Source: Phycisphaerales bacterium (GTDB lineage: Bacteria > Planctomycetota > Phycisphaerae > Phycisphaerales > JAGLTS01). Taken from it: a stretch of DNA of 44,592 bases. Below, piece by piece: positions 18,146-27,948 of the stretch (the first letter of the stretch is position 1; every line of letters starts with the position of its first letter). Under the pieces are notes generated by a model. That model searched no databases and was not told the DNA's origin. It saw only the letters and a list, made by a program, of their open reading frames with translations. The stretch spans positions 1 to 44,592 of the forward strand of contig JAGLTS010000076.1 of assembly GCA_023135165.1 (NCBI GenBank), given 5' to 3'. The position numbers and the translations under genes are program-made.

Positions 18146-21100
18146 ATGTCACGTACACAGACTCCATCGCGCGGCTTCCGCAGTGCGTTTACATCCTTGG
18201 TCTCGACTCGCGGCAGACTGCCGAACCTCGCGTTTGAGCCGCTCGAGGATCGGAGGCTGCTTGCCGACTTCGAGTCTCCCGACGACGGTGGCAACCACTA
18301 CTACGAAGAAACTGTCTCGCCAGGAACGTACGACTTCCTGATCGATGGCGTTGATACGCACACTTTCACTGAGTGGTACGTCGATGGCGATTACAAAGAG
18401 ACAGACGAGTCGAAGTTGAGTAATGGATATTGGGATCCGAGATTTGAGTGGCCGTTTACCTCAGGAACTGTCTACGTTGAGGCAAATCTATTCACAGGGA
18501 ACTGGACCTGGAGGAACTGGCACGGATGGCTCATCACAGTTGGCAAACCCGATCTCGTGGTCGATGACGTGACGGGGACGGAGAGCTACTACGAGACGGG
18601 CGACGACATCTGGGCGACCGCTCACATCCTTAATGACGGCGATGCGAGCGCGGGCGCTTCCGATCTATACTACTACCTTGGCACCTCGACGGACAAGACG
18701 TACAAGGCTATCGAGCAAGGCAGTGTCGGGTCACTTACCCCCGGGCAGACCAAGACCGATATGATCGGCACCTACCTCGACGGGTATGACATCCCCGACG
18801 ACGTTCCGGACGGGACCTACTGTATCTGGGTTCTGGCCGACTCCAACAATGACGTCGACGAATCCGATGACGACAACAACTGGGGACGCTCCGCCTACTT
18901 CACGATCAATCACACCGACCCCGATCTCGTGGTCGATGACGTGACGGGGACGGAGAGCTACTACGAGACGGGCGACGACATCTGGGCGACCGCTCACATC
19001 CTTAATGACGGCGATGCGAGCGCGGGTTCATTCGATCTGCACTACTACCTCGGCACCTCATCGGACCAGACCTATGACAGCATCGAGCAGGGCACTATAT
19101 TCGGTGGCGCCGATCCGCAAGAACTCGTCACAGACATTATCGACTGGCCGTACTACCAGATCGACGACACCATTCCTCCCGGAGAGTATTGCATCTGGGT
19201 TCTGGCCGACTCGAACGAAGATGTGGACGAATCCGATGACGACAACAATTGGGGCCGATCGGCTTTCTTCACGATCAGTGAGCCGTTTGCTCCGACGATC
19301 ACGTCTGCGGTGGTTCCTGACACGAATCGAGTGGACAACGATCAAGACGGCTTCTGCCAATGGTTCCAGATACTGTTCTTTGTTACCTCGAGCCGTGCCG
19401 GTTCTTATTACTGGATCATCTATGAGCATGATGGTTACATATTCGATGACACCCTGACCGCGCCCAGCGACACGATTGATATTGACGCTGGCGAGACTCT
19501 GAATACAACTCTGTCTATGGCAGTTGGTGACATTGAGCACTTGCCGGGCGATGACGCGGACGGTGAGATCGAGATTCGCATCGATCTCTATGACGCCACT
19601 TCCGGCAATCGACTCTTCAGTGTAACACCTCACGACTACGCAGGCTTGGGTGGGGTTCTCGTTGAAAACCCGGAAGACGACGATGCGCCACCGGTGCAGA
19701 CTCTATTCGATTTCACCACTGAGGCGGGACAGATTGCCAAGCGTTTCATCGATTTCATCACGCCATTGCCCTTCACGGATGTACTCCAGGCAATCAGCGA
19801 CTACGACTTCAACCCGCTTCAGATCCTATCTGACGAGACACATCGGCATCTCAGCTTCGGCGTGTATGCGGGGTTCGAGACAGGCATAGTCCTTGACATC
19901 CCTCTTGGCAGCCTCCGTTCCGGCTACACGCTCACCTACGATGTCTATGAAGGTGACTGGAAAATAGCGCAGGGCATCACGCTGAATGTCAATATCGTGG
20001 GTGGCAGCTTCCTAGGAGACATCGCCAGCCTTGGCGCAGGTGTCAAGGCCAAGGCGCACGCGGAGCAATACCTCTACCTTGACAAGGATCTCTCGTACGT
20101 CACGGCCGGATTCGGCCTGAGTGGGTCGATTCTCTCCGGTTTTGATGTCGAGATGGGAATTGACATACCGTTCGGCGGGGTTGTGTCAGCAGAGTTGCAG
20201 GCGCACTTCGAGGAAGATCTGGGCACCGAAGTTGGTTTCGCGATAGAGCGGGAGATGGAGACCGCTGAGTTCGCGACCGAGGTGGGCTATGCGCCAGGCG
20301 AAGTAGGCGACGCTGTACTGGCCTCCCTGACGCCCTATGGGGACGGGTGGTGGGAGTACTTGATCGATGGTTCGCTTCCGTTCTTCGGGCCCCTGGGGTC
20401 CCTGGCGATTCAGAATATCCGCGGGGAGCCGATCCCCGCACGTCTCATCACCGACGCTGGTAAGGCTGGTGATGATCTCAGGGTGGTCGCAATAGAGCAG
20501 CTGGTAGAGGGAGCGTCATTGTCCATTCAGGCCGGCCTCACCGTTGGTGTCCACGCGGTAAACCTCGCCGGGGGAGCTTTTGCATGCTATTCAGAGTCGA
20601 AGATCACACCGCCGCTGCTTGTCAAACGGTATGACAAAGTCTGGGCCACGGACGACATGACACGGGGTGACGTGCCGGGTGATACGGATGACCACGGGGA
20701 TTATCCGTATAGCGCCTCGGACTTCCGGGATGTGATCAACTTCGTTGAGCTCGCCGAGTTCGATTCCCCGAATGATGAGGATTGGATACGCGTGACCGCC
20801 GACAGCGGCCAGGAGTATTTCTACTACACTCGTGCCCTGACCGGACTGAGTGCTGCTCCATCTATCGAACTCCATTCGCTCGATGGAGAGTTGCTTGCCC
20901 CCTCCGAGCTGACATCATCCGGGCAGCAGCGATTGACTTGGACACCGGACTCAACCGGCGACTATCTGATTCGCTTTGCGCCATCGGTGGATGGCGAAAG
21001 CGGCGAGTACACGTTCGAGCTGGCGAATTTCGATCCCTACCCGGACGACGGCGGGAATGAGAGCCCAGACATAGGATCGTTTGACGCCTCGCCGGCCGAC

Positions 21101-24100
21101 GTGTCAGAGGATGAGACGTTCAACCTCATCGCCAGCGGGGTTTCCGATCCGGATGGGGACAACCTCGATGTTCAGTTCTACTGGGACGCTGATGGCAACG
21201 AATACTGGAATCCGGATGGTGACCAGGTGCTTGACGGTCTGCAGCGGATGGACGCAGAGACGTGGGTACTCGCGGACCTCCCGGCGGAAGAGTTCCCAAT
21301 CGGCCGCAACTGGTTCTTTGCCGTCGCTGTTGATGAGCACGACGCCCTGGCGGTTGCGAGTACGCGTGTTGACATTGCCCAAGGGGTCAACGAGCAGCCT
21401 CTCATTGACTCGCTTGAGGCGAGCCCGAACCCCGTGCGTCGCGGGCAGTACATGACGATGACGGTGTTCGGCGTTGGTGACACGGATGGATGTGTTGGAG
21501 CGGTCGAGTTCTACCTTGATGCAAATGAGAACGGGCAAGCTGATACTGGGGAGAGCATTGGCTTCGGCTCGCAGGAGTCCCAATCGCAGTGGAGCATATC
21601 CGGTCTTGATTCCACCGAGTTGACGCCTGGTGTCTATTCGTTCCTTGCGCGGGCGAGAGATGACGATGACGCTTGGGGCGACCCAGTCCAAGCGTACGTG
21701 GAGGTTGTCGATACGCCCAACCAACCCCCGAGCGTTGCGGCGGTGAATAGTGATCAGGCGACAATTGGCCGGGGCGATGAGTTCATCCTCACTGCGACGG
21801 GTGTGTCAGATCTTGATGGGATCGTTGAGCGAGTATTGTTCTACTGGGACAGTGACGACGACGGCGAGTTCACGCCGAATGATCAGAGTGCCAAGATAGG
21901 AGAGTCGCATCAAGGCGATAATGGATCCTGGTCAGCTACCATCAGTGGTGATGAGACTGCTGAGCTACCGATTGCGACCATCACGCTCTTTGCCTTCGCG
22001 GTGGACAATGTGGGTGACGCCAGCACTGTCGTCAGCACGACTGTCGATGTCGTCAACAGCGCTCCACTGGTGGGCGAAGTCACCGTCGATGAGCTGGCTG
22101 ATGGCCAGACAGATAGTCTCCTGGTGGGTTCGAACCCGACAGTTCGTGCATCCGGAGTCATCGACATTGATGATGCCGTTGTGGATGTGGTGCTTGTGGT
22201 CGACACGGACGGCGACCAGCAAGTGGATGCGGAACTGGACTGGGTTGCGATCCCGGGAGGAGATGGTGAATGGACCTGGGAGGGAGAAGTCCCCGGCGAT
22301 TGGCTACACACCTCGATTCGTTTCGGTGCCTATGCCGTTGACTCGTTGGGCGCAGAGTCAGAGATAGAATGGACAGGTCCCATCTGGATTAACCAGGTGC
22401 CGACGATCGCAAGTCTTGAAGCTGCGGCAGATGTCGTCAATCCGGACGAGGAGCTTGTGCTGCGGGCGATCGGGGTAAGCGATGAAGCACCTGGTGTTGT
22501 CACTGAGGTGAACTTCTACCGCAAGCGGAGCGATGAAACGTACGATTGGATCGGCTCAGGCGAGCCTCTGGGTGGCGGTGAGTGGCAACTGTCGCGATCG
22601 ATCGATTCCGCCTGGGGAACTGGCTATCTGACATTCGCCGCTCAGGCGGTCGATGACGATAGTGCGACGAGCGGTCTAGGGGATGTTGAGGTCACCGTTC
22701 GCGTCAACGCCGCACCTGTGATTGACAGCCTTACTGCGTCAGCCACCTATCTGGAGCCGGGGCAGCAGCTCGTCTTGACCGCATCGAGTGTCCTCGATCT
22801 AGACGGCGATGGTGTCAATGACGTGACCTTCTACCTCGATCTTGACGCGGACGGAAGCCTGATGAACGATGAGATGCTGGATCCGGACGGCGTGACGTCA
22901 AACGACGGCACGTGGATCTGGACCGGTGACGTTCCGTCCGCGTGGTCGACGAACACCTACACATCCTGGGCAGTAGCGAAGGATGCCCTCGAGCTATCGG
23001 GTGAGCCAGTCTCGTCACAACCGATTCGCATAAACGAGCCCCCTACTCTTGGAAACATCGAGGCCTCGCAAGCCGTGTACCAGCCGACGGACCAGCTTGT
23101 GCTCACCGCCAGCGGAGTCGATGACGTTCCCGTCGGTGTTGTTGCTGAGGTGAACTTCTACCGTAAGCGGAGTGATGAAACGCACGATTTGATCGGCTCA
23201 GGCGAGCCTCTGGGTGGCGGTGAGTGGCAACTGTCGCGATCAATCGATTCCGCTTGGGGAACTGGGTATCTGACGTTCTCGGCGCAAGCCGTCGACGATG
23301 ACGACGCCGCAAGCGCCCTCGGCAGTTTCGAGGTCGAGGTTCTGATCAACACCCTGCCCACACTTGACAGTCTCCAGACCCTAGCCACTGCTCTACCCCC
23401 CGATAGCGGACTCTCGGTCACGCTCTACGGCGTAGCCGACGACGATGAGGCCTATGGTGACTATGTCGACGCCGTTCAGATTTCGCTAGGTGGAGTAGAG
23501 CTGCCAGCAGACTCCATTGAGAAGAGCAACACCACTTGGACTTGGTCTGGCACAATCCCGGCTGACATGCCATCCGGCGTACACACGCTCAGCGCGAAGG
23601 TAGTAGATACCCACGGTGGATCCAGCGCCTATGTAACTAGCGAACTGCTCGTAGGATTCGGCGGCGACGCGACGCTCGATATTCAAACGGCAGATGGAGA
23701 TACGATAACGGCGAAAGCCACCGGCAGAGGGTCATCTGCCGTCATCTGGTATACCATCACTGCGGATGGTGTGCCGGCGATCTACGTTGAGAACTCTGAT
23801 CAGAATACGCGACTCAAGGTGCGTATCAAGAAATCGAAGGATGGAGATGGTGCAGTCTCCATCGCAGGTCTGGCACAGATAACGAACAATGGTGTCGCCG
23901 GGATCTCAGCAAAGAAGGTGGTATTGCGTAACGTCGACATTGCTGGAGGCGATGTCCAGATCCAGTCGGCAATGGTTGTCCGGCTGGGCAGCCTCAGCAA
24001 CGGCGCGTCGATTCTCGGCGATGCGGACGTAGCGTCGCTGCGCCTCAATGATGCTCTTGGATCCGGGTCGATACAGCTTGGCAGCGTGGGCACGCTCCGT

Positions 24101-24853
24101 GCCAACTCGCTGCATTTATCCGGCGGTGTGCATGTAGACACCATTAACAAGTTCGTTGTTGACGATCTGGTGGATGCTGTCGTCGTTGTCGCCGATCAAA
24201 GCAACATCCTGCGTCGATTGGCTATAAAGAACAGATCACGCTCAAGTGAAGGCGCGATACTCAGCTTCATAGGTGGTGCAGCGCGCCGCATACGCGTGAA
24301 TGCTGATCTAGACGGTCTGCTAATGTTCAAATATGCGAGATCCTGCATTGTCACGGGTGATCTGAATGGCAGTGTGAGCATCACTGGACTCCTACCCACG
24401 AACGGTCACGATGTTCCCCGGTCGATCATGCAACTCGTTGTAAGAGGTTCGATGCGAACCGACGCGCGCATAGCAATTGCAGGGTCTATGCGGCGGCTAG
24501 CAATCGGCTCTCTGGATGGCGGCAGAATTGTGTTGGGCAACGTAGACTGGACAGATAACGAGCCGCCAGGTGAATTCGACCCCGATAGCTGGCTCCCGAC
24601 AGCCAAAGCTGAGCGAGTGCGAATTGGGACGTCCTCAGACGGTACGTTCATCGCACCGCAGTTTGGCGATATCAAGTTGGGCGACCTGATGGTGGAGTCG
24701 GATCACGTGGTGCGTCTCTATGCCGCAGCAGTAGATCGGTTGCGCGCGAAGTACCTTGGCGAAGAGCAACTCGACTGGCGAGGCGACGATGCCTTTGTGT
24801 TCGATGAAGGCTATGAAGGATTAATCTGCGACCGTGTGCCGTACGTAGCATAG
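18146..24853 (+). CDS. Giant LEPR-XLL surface/exported protein with CARDB and Ig-like repeats
   Basis: 2235 residues. The N-terminus carries AFEPLEDRRLLA (about 29-40), the planctomycete LEPR-XLL motif found at the front of very large exported proteins; no classical signal peptide is obvious. Two CARDB adhesion-type domains follow (PDLVVDDVTGTESYYETGDD ... ADSNNDVDESDDDNNWGRSA). An unassigned region comes next, then a pre-peptidase-like domain (about 860-970), and about eight Ig/cadherin-like repeats of about 100 residues, each opening with a phrase like PTIASLEA and carrying acidic, Ca-site-like DxDGD stretches. The C-terminal 450 residues, with short GDVQIQ/GSIQLG-type strands, suggest a beta-helix. 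The start ATG has only a weak GGAGA upstream. Likely role: cell-surface contact or matrix, inferred from domain types. Confidence 0.88.
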   Translation: MSRTQTPSRGFRSAFTSLVSTRGRLPNLAFEPLEDRRLLADFESPDDGGNHYYEETVSPGTYDFLIDGVDTHTFTEWYVDGDYKETDESKLSNGYWDPRFEWPFTSGTVYVEANLFTGNWTWRNWHGWLITVGKPDLVVDDVTGTESYYETGDDIWATAHILNDGDASAGASDLYYYLGTSTDKTYKAIEQGSVGSLTPGQTKTDMIGTYLDGYDIPDDVPDGTYCIWVLADSNNDVDESDDDNNWGRSAYFTINHTDPDLVVDDVTGTESYYETGDDIWATAHILNDGDASAGSFDLHYYLGTSSDQTYDSIEQGTIFGGADPQELVTDIIDWPYYQIDDTIPPGEYCIWVLADSNEDVDESDDDNNWGRSAFFTISEPFAPTITSAVVPDTNRVDNDQDGFCQWFQILFFVTSSRAGSYYWIIYEHDGYIFDDTLTAPSDTIDIDAGETLNTTLSMAVGDIEHLPGDDADGEIEIRIDLYDATSGNRLFSVTPHDYAGLGGVLVENPEDDDAPPVQTLFDFTTEAGQIAKRFIDFITPLPFTDVLQAISDYDFNPLQILSDETHRHLSFGVYAGFETGIVLDIPLGSLRSGYTLTYDVYEGDWKIAQGITLNVNIVGGSFLGDIASLGAGVKAKAHAEQYLYLDKDLSYVTAGFGLSGSILSGFDVEMGIDIPFGGVVSAELQAHFEEDLGTEVGFAIEREMETAEFATEVGYAPGEVGDAVLASLTPYGDGWWEYLIDGSLPFFGPLGSLAIQNIRGEPIPARLITDAGKAGDDLRVVAIEQLVEGASLSIQAGLTVGVHAVNLAGGAFACYSESKITPPLLVKRYDKVWATDDMTRGDVPGDTDDHGDYPYSASDFRDVINFVELAEFDSPNDEDWIRVTADSGQEYFYYTRALTGLSAAPSIELHSLDGELLAPSELTSSGQQRLTWTPDSTGDYLIRFAPSVDGESGEYTFELANFDPYPDDGGNESPDIGSFDASPADVSEDETFNLIASGVSDPDGDNLDVQFYWDADGNEYWNPDGDQVLDGLQRMDAETWVLADLPAEEFPIGRNWFFAVAVDEHDALAVASTRVDIAQGVNEQPLIDSLEASPNPVRRGQYMTMTVFGVGDTDGCVGAVEFYLDANENGQADTGESIGFGSQESQSQWSISGLDSTELTPGVYSFLARARDDDDAWGDPVQAYVEVVDTPNQPPSVAAVNSDQATIGRGDEFILTATGVSDLDGIVERVLFYWDSDDDGEFTPNDQSAKIGESHQGDNGSWSATISGDETAELPIATITLFAFAVDNVGDASTVVSTTVDVVNSAPLVGEVTVDELADGQTDSLLVGSNPTVRASGVIDIDDAVVDVVLVVDTDGDQQVDAELDWVAIPGGDGEWTWEGEVPGDWLHTSIRFGAYAVDSLGAESEIEWTGPIWINQVPTIASLEAAADVVNPDEELVLRAIGVSDEAPGVVTEVNFYRKRSDETYDWIGSGEPLGGGEWQLSRSIDSAWGTGYLTFAAQAVDDDSATSGLGDVEVTVRVNAAPVIDSLTASATYLEPGQQLVLTASSVLDLDGDGVNDVTFYLDLDADGSLMNDEMLDPDGVTSNDGTWIWTGDVPSAWSTNTYTSWAVAKDALELSGEPVSSQPIRINEPPTLGNIEASQAVYQPTDQLVLTASGVDDVPVGVVAEVNFYRKRSDETHDLIGSGEPLGGGEWQLSRSIDSAWGTGYLTFSAQAVDDDDAASALGSFEVEVLINTLPTLDSLQTLATALPPDSGLSVTLYGVADDDEAYGDYVDAVQISLGGVELPADSIEKSNTTWTWSGTIPADMPSGVHTLSAKVVDTHGGSSAYVTSELLVGFGGDATLDIQTADGDTITAKATGRGSSAVIWYTITADGVPAIYVENSDQNTRLKVRIKKSKDGDGAVSIAGLAQITNNGVAGISAKKVVLRNVDIAGGDVQIQSAMVVRLGSLSNGASILGDADVASLRLNDALGSGSIQLGSVGTLRANSLHLSGGVHVDTINKFVVDDLVDAVVVVADQSNILRRLAIKNRSRSSEGAILSFIGGAARRIRVNADLDGLLMFKYARSCIVTGDLNGSVSITGLLPTNGHDVPRSIMQLVVRGSMRTDARIAIAGSMRRLAIGSLDGGRIVLGNVDWTDNEPPGEFDPDSWLPTAKAERVRIGTSSDGTFIAPQFGDIKLGDLMVESDHVVRLYAAAVDRLRAKYLGEEQLDWRGDDAFVFDEGYEGLICDRVPYVA
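18548..18654 (+). repeat. 107-bp perfect direct repeat, copy 1
   Basis: Identical over 107 bases to 18920-19026. It encodes the first half of the first CARDB domain. Identity at every third base points to recent duplication or gene conversion. Confidence 0.9.
18920..19026 (+). repeat. 107-bp perfect direct repeat, copy 2
   Basis: Second copy of the repeat at 18548-18654, 372 bases downstream. The sequences diverge at once on both sides. Confidence 0.9.
22505..22636 (+). repeat. 132-bp near-identical repeat, copy 1
   Basis: Differs from 23147-23278 at 8 of 132 positions by direct comparison. Encodes the EVNFYRKRSDE part of an Ig-like repeat. Confidence 0.85.
23147..23278 (+). repeat. 132-bp near-identical repeat, copy 2
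   Basis: Partner of 22505-22636, two Ig-like units later. The unit between them is clearly more diverged, so conversion across a neighbour is more likely than simple tandem growth. Confidence 0.85.
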
Positions 24854-25114
24854 CCTGAATAGCAGTGTCGTAGCCGTGAGGGCGCATCACTGCAGGCCTT
24901 ATCGCTTGGCCAAACATAATGGTTAGGCAATCGGGTAGAGTCGAGATATGGCACGTTGGTGTAGGTGGGACATAGCTGTTGTCCGGCGTTTTCGGTTGTC
25001 GGTTGCAACGCGTCTGAATCGTCGCGCCGCTGGCGACGACAAATGTGCCTCGGCATGACGGTCCTCATCAACTTTCGCCGAGCACCTGGCCGCTCAGTTC
25101 GACGCACACATCGC

Positions 25115-25279
25115 CTACACCCGCTCTCGCGTCGTGATGCGCCGACCGCAGTGCCGGCACTCGCGTACGCGCCGGATCATTCGCAGCCCCCGGCGTGCGT
25201 AGAGCACCGGCAGGTGACGGTATCCGCACGTGTGGCAACTGAGCCCCTCGTCGTTCGCCGTCTGCTTCTGACTGCTCAT
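25115..25279 (-). CDS. 54-residue NrdR-like zinc-ribbon protein
   Basis: Start ATG at 25279; its A is also the last base of the terminase stop (TGATG), so translation should be coupled. CHTCGY (Cys 15 and 18) and ECRHCGRRITTRERV (Cys 41 and 44) make a four-cysteine ribbon. The second half closely resembles the zinc ribbon of NrdR (RRRxCxxCGxRFTTxER), but the ATP-cone domain of NrdR is missing. It could be a DNA-binding partner of the terminase or a small regulator. A longer frame reaching 25444 runs inside the terminase gene and is not favoured. Confidence 0.65.
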   Translation of the reverse strand: MSSQKQTANDEGLSCHTCGYRHLPVLYARRGLRMIRRVRECRHCGRRITTRERV

Positions 25280-27567
25280 CACCGTGCCCTCTGCATGTCC
25301 GACAACTTGAGCCGCTTGCGAGCTCTCGCGGATGTACCCGCACCGATCCCGGTCAGTGCAACGCCGAGCATCGATGCTGCGACCGCAGCACCCACCGTGC
25401 AGTCCAGCAGGTGGTTGTCGTTCGCATCGGCGCGCAACTTCCACTCGTCAACAGTGCGCCCGCGACCGACCGTCCGAACGCGGTACTCCGCTGTCAGGTG
25501 CTCGGCGATCATCCGGTGCGTGGCTGGTTTCCGTCCCCAGAGCGACAGGCAGCCGGGGTCACCCATCGGCGTCACGAGTCGCTGCTGCACGAACGACTTC
25601 CAGAAGTTCGTGTCGAACGTCACGTGCCGAACCGCCCGCTTCCCACGCACGGCGGGCACGCGCCAGTTGAGGCCGGTGCGATCGCCTCGCTTGGCCTTCT
25701 GCTCGCTCATCGGCTTGCTGGATGCACCGATGTACCGACCATGCGACGGCATCAGGATGCCGGCGAACTGGGACTGACGACAGAAGCGATATACGACATC
25801 CGTCGATTCACCCCAGTTCGCGTCGATCAGACAACTGTTGATCCGCATCATCGCGCCGTCGTCGCGCCGCCATTCGCGGGCGAGCGTCGCTTCGGTGAGC
25901 CGTTCCATGCCCGCGTAGATCCGCGCCTCCATGCCCGCGCGCGGCAACGCCCTCGCCAGCGTCTGCTTCGCATCGCGGAGTGTGAAGTATGGGCGCTTTT
26001 GGTCCGGCTCGGTGCCGTAGCTCACAACGTATCCGGTGAACACATCCGCCCATGCGATGACGGTGTGGTACAGCACGTTCGCATGAACGTCGATGAACAT
26101 GGTCATGTGCGAACAGTCCGCCGGCACGACGCCTCTGTTGTGCCCGTTCGTTTTCAGCACAATCTGATCGGCCGTGAGCAGTTCGTCGTCGACCTCAACC
26201 TCCGGCAACGGCTCGTTCTGGTACTCCGCCCAGAACGCAGCTTCACCCTGCAGCTTCAGGTTCATCGCGTGCTGAATGGCTGATAGCTCGTCGTGGTTGA
26301 AACGTTCCGGCCATGCAGCGATCGCGCCCGCATCCATCGCTTCGCGGTGCTCGCGGTAGAACGCCGTCGCTCGCGCAGTGCCCTCATCGTTGCGCAATCC
26401 TTCGGCGCGCAGTTCGGCATAACGCGCCCACAGCGCCTCGTTCGTCGGGAAGGCGTAGACCATCTTTGTCCGCTCACCTTGCCACTGCGGGTGCTTCTCG
26501 CGATCGAGCAGGCGGTCGGCCATGTCGTCCGGTCGCACGACGGTGATCGTCATGAGACCGGCGATCTTCTTGCCGGGACCGGCCAGACCGAGGATCGCGC
26601 CGGCGAGGATCAGTTCTCGGGTCGCGCATTGGCTCGGGCTTCGGGCCGACTCATCCGTCTGGGGATCATCGATGAGCACAAGTGATGGACGCACCGACTG
26701 ACCATCCGCGCGTTTGTGCTTCATACCGCGAATGCGCCCGGTGATTCCCGCCACGCGAATGATCGCGCCGGACGCTTTGCTTCCGGGGATCGTCGGCAGC
26801 GCGATCTCCTTTGCCGTCCATTCGATGTTCGTCTGTTGCCCGAGGCAGAGCTGCCCACCGGTGCGCTGGTGGATTCCTTCGAGTCGGCGAATCGGGTACA
26901 TCGCCTCGGGGAAATCGGCCAGGAGCGACTCGTTGTTCTCCAGTTCAGCCTTGATCGAGTCGAGCATGTTCGCCGCGTGCTCTTCATCCGCACCAATCAA
27001 GGCGACGAACTCGCGCGCGCCGTTCAGGATCGCCCACAGACACGCCATCTCGCAGAGCGTGGTCTTACCGCTGCCCCGAGGCATCGCCATGGCAAAGAGT
27101 CCACCTTCGAGAACCGCCTGCTCGATCTTGGAGATGACCTTGAGGTGATCATCCGACCATGCCATCGTGAACGTCTGCGGGAAGTAGGTCTCGCAGAACC
27201 GCCGGAAGCTGGCGCACGCATGTACCTTACGCTCGGGATCAACAACTTCGGGGATTGCACCGATGTCACGTCCGGACAGCGACAGCGCCATGCCGCGTGC
27301 GCGCGACCGCTCTCGATGCGCGTCGTATCCTGCCAACGCATCCGGTTCCGGCTTTGGTCGATGGCGTTCTTGCGTGAGCCACGCGACATAGCGCAGCAGA
27401 TCGACACGACTTGAGTCGCTACCAGACGCAACACGCAAGCCGGCACGCGTGCGATGTCGGCGGAGCTGCCGCTCGCTGATCACTTCGCCCAACGGTGTCG
27501 AGTTGAGGAACTGACACAACTCGCTCGGCCGGAGATTACGTGGGTTGTGGGGGTTATGCGCCGCCAT
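25279..27567 (-). CDS. Phage terminase large subunit, GpA-like, with N-terminal DNA-binding domain
   Basis: 762 residues from the ATG at 27567; a GTG three codons earlier (27576) is possible but has no well-placed ribosome site. Residues about 10-65 form a helical domain that resembles the small upstream protein. The packaging ATPase has Walker A MPRGSGKTT (about 162-170), Walker B SLVLIDDP, and the coupling stretch ITVVRPDD. The nuclease half has MFIDVHANVLYHTVIAW and LIDANWG, with metal-ligand Asp residues in the style of GpA/large terminases. It would cut and pump DNA into a procapsid, yet no portal or capsid gene is near. It overlaps the small gene by 14 bases. Confidence 0.85.
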   Translation of the reverse strand: MAAHNPHNPRNLRPSELCQFLNSTPLGEVISERQLRRHRTRAGLRVASGSDSSRVDLLRYVAWLTQERHRPKPEPDALAGYDAHRERSRARGMALSLSGRDIGAIPEVVDPERKVHACASFRRFCETYFPQTFTMAWSDDHLKVISKIEQAVLEGGLFAMAMPRGSGKTTLCEMACLWAILNGAREFVALIGADEEHAANMLDSIKAELENNESLLADFPEAMYPIRRLEGIHQRTGGQLCLGQQTNIEWTAKEIALPTIPGSKASGAIIRVAGITGRIRGMKHKRADGQSVRPSLVLIDDPQTDESARSPSQCATRELILAGAILGLAGPGKKIAGLMTITVVRPDDMADRLLDREKHPQWQGERTKMVYAFPTNEALWARYAELRAEGLRNDEGTARATAFYREHREAMDAGAIAAWPERFNHDELSAIQHAMNLKLQGEAAFWAEYQNEPLPEVEVDDELLTADQIVLKTNGHNRGVVPADCSHMTMFIDVHANVLYHTVIAWADVFTGYVVSYGTEPDQKRPYFTLRDAKQTLARALPRAGMEARIYAGMERLTEATLAREWRRDDGAMMRINSCLIDANWGESTDVVYRFCRQSQFAGILMPSHGRYIGASSKPMSEQKAKRGDRTGLNWRVPAVRGKRAVRHVTFDTNFWKSFVQQRLVTPMGDPGCLSLWGRKPATHRMIAEHLTAEYRVRTVGRGRTVDEWKLRADANDNHLLDCTVGAAVAASMLGVALTGIGAGTSARARKRLKLSDMQRAR

Positions 27568-27799
27568 AACGCTCACTTCCCTGTGTTGCCAACTGCTTCA
27601 CGAGCCACGCGGCGTAATGGACCAGATTGAGTGTGCCGCCCCCGGAACCGGCGTTCGTCGGCGCACCGGCTTCGATGTCGGCCTCGATGTGTGACGCTTC
27701 GATGCGTACCCCCGAGGCGGCAGTGAGCAGGTGGGCCAAGTCAGCGACCGTGAGCTCGCTTGGGTTCAGTTGCCCCTGTTTGACGGCTTCATCCGTCAT
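27554..27799 (-). CDS. Small terminase-like protein (paralogue of the TerL N-terminal domain)
   Basis: 81 residues from the ATG at 27799. The sequence LNPSELTVADLAHLL ... LNLVHYAAWLVKQL lines up with LRPSELCQFLN ... VDLLRYVAWLTQE in the N-terminus of the terminase encoded next. Both share the PSEL start, a central basic or acidic helix, and the closing Y-AAWL/VAWL helix. Its position directly upstream, with a 14-base overlap, is that of small terminase subunits, which recognise the packaging site. The family is otherwise not recognised, so the role is inferred from position and from the shared domain. Confidence 0.6.
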   Translation of the reverse strand: MTDEAVKQGQLNPSELTVADLAHLLTAASGVRIEASHIEADIEAGAPTNAGSGGGTLNLVHYAAWLVKQLATQGSERYGGA

Positions 27800-27948
27800 C
27801 ACGCCGCCGCCTTTCGGGGGATGTTCCGGGGGATGATCGTGGGGGTGCCCACATTGTGCCCACTTCGCCAGGAAGTTTGGAAAACATGCGAATGATCGCT
27901 GGATGTCCCGGCCAATCCATGCCCTTGTGTGTGTGAAAGGACAACGCC

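Noticed and set aside
25018..25040. TCGTCGC/GCGACGA hairpin downstream of the giant gene and zinc ribbon
   Set aside because: 7-bp stem without T-run; too weak to call a terminator.
24965..25777. 270-residue + strand open frame
   Set aside because: Lies opposite the terminase and zinc-ribbon genes, has Arg/Pro/Ser-rich shadow composition and no motif.
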